DNA from: Shewanella canadensis
GTDB lineage: Bacteria > Pseudomonadota > Gammaproteobacteria > Enterobacterales > Shewanellaceae
Length of the DNA: 48,542 nucleotides
Direction: 5' to 3'
Assembly: GCF_003966225.1 (NCBI RefSeq)
Contig: NZ_RXNU01000020.1
Span: 1-48,542 of the forward strand
In this document: positions 38,837-48,542 of the stretch, piece by piece
Numbering within the stretch: position 1 is the first letter of the stretch
Layout: the number at the start of each line of letters is the position of its first letter
The notes under the pieces: generated by a model
Told to the model about the DNA's origin: nothing
The model's database searches: none
Seen by the model: the letters and a program-made list of their open reading frames with translations, nothing else
Program-made: the position numbers and the translations under genes

Positions 38837-39577
38837 TTAACTGGCGGTGACGGTAATTTCTGCAACCGCAGCAAACTCACCATTACCGGATACAACCGGA
38901 ATGTTGACCTTGCCTGCAGCAACGCCGTTCACGGTGATGGTCATACCACTGACCGACACGGTGGCTTTTGTTTTATCCGCAGACACCGCACGAAAGCTCT
39001 TGTCGGTTACGCCCTCCGGCTGGAAGGCCACGGTCAGCGTGGTGCTCTGCCCTTTCACCACCGAGGTGCTGGCAGGCGTCACGGTCATGCCGGTTGCCGC
39101 TGTTACCGTGCTGCGATCTTCTGCCATCGACGGACGTCCCACATTGGTGACTTTCACCGTGCGGGTGATCACTTCCTTCGCCGTCACCGCCTTACCGATA
39201 CTGCTGACCCAGCCACGGAACACATCGACCGTGCCGTTCGGGAAGCGGATTTTATAGGCACGGGTATCGCCTTCATTAAACCACGCCAGCAGCGCCTGCT
39301 GCCCCTGCTCTCCGGGCATCCACGCCAGCGTGAAGCTGGTATCTCCGGCAGATTTCTGCCCCTGCCCGGTCGCAGTCCAGTCTGCATCTTCATCATCGAG
39401 ATAGCTGTCGTCATAGGACTCAGCGGTCAGTTCGCCGGGCGTCAGGTCTTTAACTTTTGCCAGACGCGACCAGTCAACGTCTGAAAGCGGATTCGCGTAA
39501 GGGTCACCGCTCCCCTTATAAACCCACAGGGTGGTCCCGGCACCTTTCACCGGCATTGTAGGATTTGGTACAGGCAT
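38837..39577 (-). CDS. V: V, major tail tube protein
   Basis: V is the 246-residue tail tube protein that forms hexameric rings around the tape measure. The N-terminal part (about 1-155) is the tube domain. The C-terminal part (about 160-246, [20 protein letters not shown] and on) is an Ig-like BIG2 domain that projects from the surface and is not essential. ATG 39577 ([20 protein letters not shown]) is chosen; a longer frame upstream overlaps U. It is made in large amounts. Confidence 0.97.
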
Positions 39578-39584
39578 AGCGTCC

Positions 39585-39980
39585 TCACATTTCATAGGTA
39601 ATGACATAAGTCAGATCGGCTGAACTCCACAAGCCCGCATCATCGTCGCGCCGGTAGTCATAGCCGCTGGCCACCATACTGGTGATCAAATCTGACAGTG
39701 CCGGGATATCGCTCATCACCGGATAAATCCGGGACTCCATCCACGCATCCAGCTCTGAATCCGGCACCTGAGCAGGCAGGAAAACTTCGATATGCAGCTC
39801 CGCCTGCCAGGTATCGCTGTCCAGCTCTTCGCCCGTGTATTCAGCGCCGGTGAGATAAACGGCAACTGCCGGAAAATCCGCCTCATCAAAAACAGCGGGG
39901 CGACCATCAAAAAACGTCGCCCCGGTGTCATGCTTCTCCAGTGCATCCAGTACGGCTGCACGGAGTTCAGTATGTTTCAT
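39585..39980 (-). CDS. U: U, tail terminator
   Basis: U is the 131-residue tail terminator. It forms a hexameric ring on top of the tube when the tape measure ends, and joins the tail to the head. The sequence is a compact alpha/beta protein ([20 protein letters not shown]). It overlaps Z by four bases and lies eight bases before V. Nothing unusual is seen. Confidence 0.96.
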
Positions 39981-40555
39981 CGCTTTATTACCATCCTCAG
40001 TTGATGCTGCAGCGCATAGCCCAGCTCTTTCGGAAGACGTTCACGCCGTATCCGCTCAATATTTTGTTTAAACGCCGTGGTCAGCGGCACCGCCATCGGG
40101 ATTTTCACCACATCAATGGGGTAACGGTTTTTCCCAGCCACACGCTGCATGACATGCCACCGGCCATTTTTCAGTTGCTGAATAAACGCGCCGGGAATAC
40201 GACGGTTACCCACCACAAGCACGCTGCCGCCACCTTTCAGGGATGAACGCTGCCCCTTTTTACGACGCCTGCGGCGCGAAAGGACAACCCGCGCATTACC
40301 CAGCTTGATTACGGGCAAATCCCCCCGGTTAACTTTGATTCTGGCCTGCGGATTTTTGACCGTGGCCCTTTTCAGCCTGGCCCTTTCCTTTACCAGTTTC
40401 CGGCGTACCTTTGTCTCACGGGCAACCTGTGACGCCGACTGCGATATCGCGGATGAAGCAACGCGGTTAATGGCCATTGCGGCGGCACCAGGCACCGCCG
40501 TTTTGCTGATACGGCTGAGGTTTTCAACGGCCTGCTCAAGACCTTTTATGGCCAT
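39977..40555 (-). CDS. Z: Z, tail completion protein
   Basis: Z is a 192-residue, very basic protein needed for making tails that can join heads and inject DNA. It has many Arg and Lys (KVRRKLVKERARLKRATVK, LSRRRRRKKGQRSS). It belongs to the HK97 gp10/minor-tail-Z family. It overlaps U by four bases. The basic stretches probably contact DNA or the connector; the exact place in the virion is at the head-tail joint. Confidence 0.95.
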   Translation of the reverse strand: MAIKGLEQAVENLSRISKTAVPGAAAMAINRVASSAISQSASQVARETKVRRKLVKERARLKRATVKNPQARIKVNRGDLPVIKLGNARVVLSRRRRRKKGQRSSLKGGGSVLVVGNRRIPGAFIQQLKNGRWHVMQRVAGKNRYPIDVVKIPMAVPLTTAFKQNIERIRRERLPKELGYALQHQLRMVIKR

Positions 40556-40566
40556 ACATCCCCCTT

Positions 40567-40920
40567 TCAGCGGCGACGGTTAACGGCAGGCGGTACGCCC
40601 CGTCCAAGCCAGAGATGACAACTTCCGCCATCATCCGGCGAAACCCGATCTACCCAGAAATTTTCCTCACCGATGGTCAGCGTGTCTCCACGCCGCAGCT
40701 GCCGCACCTCATCAGTCCGGACAAACAGGGACGGGCTGGAGCCTTCAACGCGCACGCCCTGTCCGGCATAGCTGATATTTTCAGGGTCATCAAAAACACC
40801 ACGTATCACCGCACCTGACTGCTCACCGGATGTAATGGTGGCTGACGTTCCCATGTACCCGCGTATCGTTTCATCGGCGCGGGCAATGGCAGCATCGAAC
40901 AGGTTATCGAAATCAGCCAC
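40567..40920 (-). CDS. FII: FII, head-tail connector protein
   Basis: FII is a 117-residue connector that binds the bottom of gpW on the filled head and makes the site for tail joining. It is a small beta-barrel with flexible ends (GTSATITSGEQSGAVIRGVF). It follows FI by 11 bases and precedes Z by 11, giving one tightly packed transcript. Confidence 0.96.
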   Translation of the reverse strand: MADFDNLFDAAIARADETIRGYMGTSATITSGEQSGAVIRGVFDDPENISYAGQGVRVEGSSPSLFVRTDEVRQLRRGDTLTIGEENFWVDRVSPDDGGSCHLWLGRGVPPAVNRRR

Positions 40921-40931
40921 AGCGCCTCCCG

Positions 40932-41330
40932 TTATTGCATTCTGGCCAGGCCGCGCTCTGTCATTTCGGCTGCCACACCGGCAGAGACACGAAACGCCGT
41001 TCCCGGCAGCACAAATGCCACAGGTTCATCCCGCGTGGCGTGAAGTGCATCAGTATGCAGCTTCACCAGTGCCACGACCGTGACCAGTTCAGACGTATCC
41101 AGAATCACGGTATCCGGCTGCGCTGATCCCACCTCATTTTCATGTCCGGTCAGCACATTTTCCCGGCTGAGAGGGGTGTCCTGACCGGCAGTTTCATCCG
41201 TGTCATCAAGCTCCTCTTTCAGCTCTGCCACACGGAGCGCCAGTTCTTCTTTCGTCCCCGTCAGGCTGACATCACGGTTCAGTTGTTCACCCAGCGAGCG
41301 GAGACGGGCAATCAGTTCATCTTTCGTCAT
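40932..41330 (-). CDS. FI: FI, DNA packaging stimulatory protein
   Basis: FI is a 132-residue accessory packaging protein that helps the terminase-DNA complex find the prohead. Mutants give reduced packaging rather than a complete block. ATG 41330 (MTKDELIARLRSLGEQLNRD) is chosen, with GGAG a few bases upstream; a longer frame starts in the E-FI gap and is not favoured. The N-terminal domain is helical and acidic; the C-terminus (VALVKLHTDALHATRDEPVA) may contact the major head protein. Confidence 0.93.
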   Translation of the reverse strand: MTKDELIARLRSLGEQLNRDVSLTGTKEELALRVAELKEELDDTDETAGQDTPLSRENVLTGHENEVGSAQPDTVILDTSELVTVVALVKLHTDALHATRDEPVAFVLPGTAFRVSAGVAAEMTERGLARMQ

Positions 41331-41371
41331 GGACTCCTCCACAGAGAAACAATGGCCCCGAAGGGCCATGA

Positions 41372-42397
41372 TTACGCCAGTTGTACGGACACGAACTCAT
41401 CAGGGTCAGCCAGCAGCATCAGCGGTGCTGACTGAATCATGGTGAACTCACGCGCCGGATCGCCGGTGGTCACCCAGTTTTTCGGGTAACGGGCAGAGGC
41501 GTTAATGCCTTCGCGCTGTGCGTCCGCATCCTGAATGCAGCCATAGGTGCGCAGACCGCGTGCCTGAGTGTTCCCCAGCACCATCGTGTTGTCCGGCAGG
41601 AAGTTCTTTTTGACGCCGTTTTCCACGTACTGTCCGGAATACACGACGATGGCCACATCGCCATACATCCCCTTATAGGACACCGCTTTGCCCAGGTCTT
41701 TCACCGCTGTCTCCAGCTCGGAATTAGAGCCACGACGGGTATCCAGCTTCTCCTTGACGGCTTTGAAGGAACGGAACAGCGCCCAGCCTTTCGGATCGAA
41801 CACGATGATATTCACCACACCGCTGGCGTTCAGCGCGTAGGCTTCGATATCGTCGGTCGGGTCATACGTGGACTTGTCACGCTTGCTCCACTCCGTGCCG
41901 CCGGACTGCGTGATGTTATTCTCCTCACTGCGGCCCATATCCACCTCAACCGGATCGAAGGCTTCACCGGTCATGGTGTATTTGCCCTTAAGCACGGCAG
42001 AAACTGCCTGCATCTCTTCGACCTGAGCAATGGCCAGCTCTTCGTCACGCATGTTCTGCATGATGATGCGACGGCGGCGGTAAGCCGGGTCCGCCAGATT
42101 CTGCGGATCTTCATCCGGCAGGCGACGCAGGGTCATCTGCGGATTCACTTCATGCTTCGGCTTGACATATCCCGGCGTAAATTCAGAGGTGGAGCCGCCA
42201 CGGGAACGGATAACCTCACCGGAAACAATCGGCGAAACGTACAGCGCCATGTTTACCAGTCCCGGAATTTGTGAGAGATAGACTTTCTCCGTGGTGAAGG
42301 GATAGCTCTCACGGAAAAAGAGACGCAGAAACAGCGGATCAAACTTAAATTTCTGCTCATTTGCCGCCAGCAGTTGGGCGGTTGTGTACATCGACAT
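41372..42397 (-). CDS. E: E, major capsid protein
   Basis: E is the 341-residue major capsid protein of HK97 fold; 415 copies build the T=7 shell. The N-terminal arm (MSMYTTAQLLAANEQKFKFD) is followed by the E-loop, the P-domain and the A-domain. ATG 42397 is used; nine upstream in-frame codons lie in the D-E hairpin. A GC hairpin with a T run lies between D and E, and a small one after E. It is among the most abundant late proteins. Confidence 0.98.
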   Translation of the reverse strand: MSMYTTAQLLAANEQKFKFDPLFLRLFFRESYPFTTEKVYLSQIPGLVNMALYVSPIVSGEVIRSRGGSTSEFTPGYVKPKHEVNPQMTLRRLPDEDPQNLADPAYRRRRIIMQNMRDEELAIAQVEEMQAVSAVLKGKYTMTGEAFDPVEVDMGRSEENNITQSGGTEWSKRDKSTYDPTDDIEAYALNASGVVNIIVFDPKGWALFRSFKAVKEKLDTRRGSNSELETAVKDLGKAVSYKGMYGDVAIVVYSGQYVENGVKKNFLPDNTMVLGNTQARGLRTYGCIQDADAQREGINASARYPKNWVTTGDPAREFTMIQSAPLMLLADPDEFVSVQLA

Positions 42398-42410
42398 AAA
42401 AAAATCCCGT

Positions 42411-42435
42411 AAAAAAAGCCGCACAGGCGGCCTTT
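42411..42435 (-). terminator. Weak hairpin between D and E
   Basis: On the minus strand GCCGC and GCGGC pair around CTGT (42418-42431), followed by seven T. It may adjust the D:E transcript ratio. Confidence 0.5.
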
Positions 42436-42452
42436 AGTGATGAAGGGTAAAG

Positions 42453-42785
42453 TTAAACGATGCTGATTGCCGTTCCGGCAAACGCGGTCCGTTTTTTCGT
42501 CTCGTCGCTGGCAGCCTCCGGCCAGAGCACATCCTCATAACGGAACGTGCCGGACTTGTAGAACGTCAGCGTGGTGCTGGTCTGGTCAGCAGCAACCGCA
42601 AGAATGCCAACGGCAGCACCGTCGGTGGTGCCATCCCACGCAACCAGCTTACGGCTGGAGGTGTCCAGCATCAGCGGGGTCATTGCAGGCGCTTTCGCAC
42701 TCAATCCGCCGGGCGCGGTTGCGGTATGAGCCGGGTCACTGTTGCCCTGCGGCTGGTAATGGGTAAAGGTTTCTTTGCTCGTCAT
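42453..42785 (-). CDS. D: D, capsid decoration protein
   Basis: D is the 110-residue decoration protein that adds as trimers at the three-fold points of the expanded capsid and stabilises packaged full-length DNA. It begins [23 protein letters not shown] 42785 has AAGGGATGTTT upstream. The sequence is a beta-rich domain with a flexible N-terminus. It is used widely for display because both ends are exposed, a known property. It lies nine bases after the C/Nu3 stop. Confidence 0.98.
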
Positions 42786-42794
42786 AAACATCCC

Positions 42795-43400
42795 TTACAC
42801 TGGTGTGTTCAGCAAATCGTTAACGGCATCAGATGCCGGGTTACCTGCAGCCAGCGGTGCCGGTGCCCCCTGCATCAGACGATCCAGCGCAGTGTCACTG
42901 CGCGCCTGTGCACTCTGTGGTGCTGCGGCCAGAATGCGGCGGGCCGTTTTCACGGTCATACCGGGGGTTTCTGCCAGCACGCGTGCCTGTTCTTCGCGTC
43001 CGTGAGCCTCCTCACAGTTGAGGATCCCCATAATGCGGCTGTTTTCTGCCGCAACCGCTGCGGTGATCTGCGCGTTCACGTCCGGCTGCGCCGCGCTGGC
43101 GTTCTCGCCCTCCGTCGCTGGCACCACGTCAGTAACGTCAGCCTGCGAAGCAGTGGCTGAAACAGTTGTTGATTGAGTCTCTTTGGTCATTCGCCCTCCT
43201 GAGAGACGGGATTTACGTGCATCCAGTGCATCACGCATGACGGTGATCGCATCGGTGCTGTTAACAAGTTCATCAGCCAGTCCGGCATCAATGGCCTCCT
43301 GACCGCTGTACACTGCAGCCTCGGTATCCAGCACAACCTGCACGGACAGGCCGGTATATGCCGACACCTTCTGCGCAAACATCTGGCGGGTTGCGTCCAT
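42795..43400 (-). CDS. nu3: Nu3, head scaffold (internal start within C)
   Basis: Nu3 is made from an internal start in the same frame as C (ATG 43400, MDATRQMFAQKVSAYTG) and has 201 residues. It is the prohead scaffold that shapes the shell of E around the portal and is then removed by the C protease. It is very rich in Ala, Gln, Thr and Glu (for example STTVSATASQADVTDVVPAT), typical of scaffolds. The nested arrangement gives the protease and scaffold a common tail that lets them co-assemble. Confidence 0.95.
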   Translation of the reverse strand: MDATRQMFAQKVSAYTGLSVQVVLDTEAAVYSGQEAIDAGLADELVNSTDAITVMRDALDARKSRLSGGRMTKETQSTTVSATASQADVTDVVPATEGENASAAQPDVNAQITAAVAAENSRIMGILNCEEAHGREEQARVLAETPGMTVKTARRILAAAPQSAQARSDTALDRLMQGAPAPLAAGNPASDAVNDLLNTPV

Positions 43401-44094
43401 CCGGGACTGCAGTGTCTCCCGGACGTCATCCGGAAGATGGCTGTAGGGGTTGCCATCCACCTTATGGCTGCCGCTGTAAATCAGCGTGATTTCCACACCC
43501 TGTTTCTCCAGCGCAGCACCGTAATTACTGTGAGCCATCATGACGCCGATGGAGCCTGTCCGGGCGGTCTGCGTGACCAGACGCCGGGAGGCGGCACTGG
43601 CAAGCAACTGACCTGCACTGCAGTTCATGTCGTTGGCAAGCGCCCATACCGGTTTTATGTCACGCACACGGGCGATGATGTCAGCGCAGTCAAATGCCCC
43701 CGCCACCATCCCGCCGGGCGTGTCCATATCGAGCAGAATGCCGTCCACCATCGGATCGCTGGCAGCCTGTTGCAGACGGGCGATAATGCCGTTGTAACCG
43801 GTCATCCCCGAGTACGGCTGCAGCGCCCGCGTCCGGCTGACCAGCGTGCCGGACACCGGCAGCACGGCGATGCCGTTCATGACCTGATAACTGCGGGCCT
43901 GTCGTGGTCCGTCATCATCACCGGATAATGCCAGCGTCGCGAGTGCCTCCTGGGCAGTCAGGCTGTCGCCGGACACCGCATCCGTCAGGCTGCTGATCCC
44001 AAGCTGGCCTGCAAGCGCACAAAAGAAAACCCGCGCATAGGCGGGTTCAAGCATCAGCGGCTCATTAAAGGCCATGCTGGCAATATGCGGGAGA

Positions 44095-44114
<20 letters not shown>
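42795..44114 (-). CDS. C: C, capsid maturation protease
   Basis: C is a 439-residue protease with a GTG start at 44114 (translated MTAELRNLPHIASMAFNEPL). The N-terminal half is an S49/SppA-like (ClpP-fold) serine peptidase. The active serine is in NDMNCSAGQLLASAA (near 166), with GSIGVMMAH and Lys218 nearby. The C-terminal third is the scaffold Nu3, also made alone from an internal start. C processes portal B and the scaffold during prohead maturation and is lost from the capsid. It overlaps the end of B by 20 bases. Confidence 0.96.
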
Positions 44115-47795
<3,681 letters not shown>

Positions 47796-47821
<26 letters not shown>

Positions 47822-48341
47822 TCAGCAACCCCGGTATCAGTTCATCCAGCGCGGCTGCTTTGTTCATGGCTTTGATGATATCCCGTTTCAGGAAATCAAC
47901 ATGTCGGTTTTCCAGTTCCGGAAAACGCCGCTGCACCGACAGGGGGAGCCCGTCGAGAATACTGGCAATTTCACCTGCGATCCGCGACAGCACGAAAGTA
48001 CAGAATGCGGTTTCCACCACTTCAGCGGAGTCTCTGGCATTCTTCAGTTCCTGTGCGTCGGCCTGCGCACGCGTAAGTCGATGGCGTTCGTACTCAATAG
48101 TTCCTGGCTGGAGATCTGCCTCGCTGGCCTGCCGCAGTTCTTCAACCTCCCGGCGCAGCTTTTCGTTCTCAATTTCAGCATCCCTTTCGGCATACCATTT
48201 TATGACGGCGGCAGAGTCATAAAGCACCTCATTACCCTTGCCACCGCCTCGCAGAACGGGCATTCCCTGTTCCTGCCAGTTCTGAATGGTACGGATACTC
48301 GCACCGAAAATGTCAGCCAGCTGCTTTTTGTTGACTTCCAT
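47796..48341 (-). CDS. nu1: Nu1, terminase small subunit
   Basis: Nu1 is the 181-residue small terminase. The N-terminal winged helix-turn-helix (about 1-40, KQLADIFGASIRTIQNWQEQ) binds the R sites in cosB, and the C-terminal helix pair binds A. The ATG is at 48341. It is the first late gene after cos, so its transcript comes from pR' across the joined ends. Counting from the left cos end, the ATG is at base 190, one less than in the classical record, because of a missing base in cosB (around 48393). Confidence 0.97.
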
Positions 48342-48365
48342 TGTTCATTCCACGGACAAAAACAG

Positions 48366-48483
48366 AGAAAGGAAACGACAGAGGCCAAAAAGCTCGCTTT
48401 CAGCACCTGTCGTTTCCTTTCTTTTCAGAGGGTATTTTAAATAAAAACATTAAGTTATGACGAAGAAGAACGGAAACGCCTTA
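48366..48483. promoter_or_regulatory. cosB: cosB with R1, R2, R3 and IHF site
   Basis: Three copies of a GTTTCC-type site bind Nu1: R1 about 48366-48382, R2 about 48417-48433 (inverted to R1), R3 about 48467-48483. Between R2 and R3 lies an AT-rich IHF site I1 (about 48431-48461). At 48391-48394 the sequence AGCT replaces the AGCCT that I recall from the classical record. Confidence 0.9.
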
Positions 48484-48530
48484 AACCGGAAAATTTTCAT
48501 AAATAGCGAAAACCCGCGAGGTCGCCGCCC
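48484..48530. other. cosN: Left cohesive end with cosN (second copy)
   Basis: The left end of lambda is read outward and ends with AGGTCGCCGCCC at 48519-48530, identical to 17-28. The nicking-site context CCCGCGAGGTCG is present only at this end. Confidence 0.95.
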
Positions 48531-48542
48531 ACTGACACTCGG
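48531..48542. other. Non-lambda right flank
   Basis: Twelve bases after cos, ACTGACACTCGG, are not from lambda. They begin with the reverse complement of the inner six bases of the left flank. They are probably linker or barcode sequence kept in the assembly. Confidence 0.8.

Overview
The window is a complete bacteriophage lambda genome (temperate siphovirus of Escherichia coli), shown as the reverse complement of the usual map. Gene order, protein lengths, operators, attP, ori and the 12-base cos ends all match lambda. The allele set is that of the laboratory strain cI857 ind1 Sam7. cI has Thr at codon 67 and Lys at codon 118, the latter creating a HindIII site at 10942. S has an amber codon at 3178-3180, and the stf side-tail-fibre gene is split by the frameshift typical of lambda PaPa. 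Both ends carry a filled-in copy of the cos overhang plus short non-lambda flanks (1-16 and 48531-48542) that look like library or linker sequence. This is therefore most likely lambda DNA used as a control, a stock or a contaminant, not a new element.

Layout from left to right. 29-2072 is a right-end moron module (ylcI, ybcW, ybcV, bor). 2104-4645 holds lysis (Rz/Rz1, R, S) and late control (pR', 6S RNA, Q). 4642-7887 is the nin region. 7961-9845 carries ren, P and O with ori. 9856-10591 is the early control region (oop, cII, nutR, cro, OR). 10591-12706 is the lysogenic operon cI-rexA-rexB. 12880-13494 has OL/pL/nutL and N. 13495-19157 is the delayed-early left operon (sieB, ral, ea10, cIII, kil, gam, bet, exo, small ORFs, ea22, ea8.5). 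19246-20960 is the recombination cassette (orf55, xis, int, attP). 20990-25960 is the AT-rich, dispensable b region (ea59, ea31, ea47). 25974-33026 holds tail fibres, lom and J. 33087-42785 carries tail and head genes, and 42795-48341 the head shell, portal and terminase, ending at cosB/cosN.

The genes work as the classic lambda circuit. pL and pR fire first, N antitermination opens both early operons, and CII (protected by CIII) activates pE, pI and paQ toward lysogeny. Otherwise Q antiterminates pR' to express lysis and all head and tail genes through the joined cos ends. In this strain CI is heat-labile and RecA-insensitive, and holin is made only in an amber suppressor.

Most of the window is among the best studied DNA known. 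The points that merit a second look lie in less studied parts: the ea59-ea31 ATPase/HNH pair, a repeated hairpin flanking ea47, a chain of tiny ATGA-coupled ORFs (one broken by an A7 run) after exo, a perfect PhoP box before bor, and a full-length gpK with two protease-like domains. Comparisons with the classical lambda record are from memory, since no alignment could be run.
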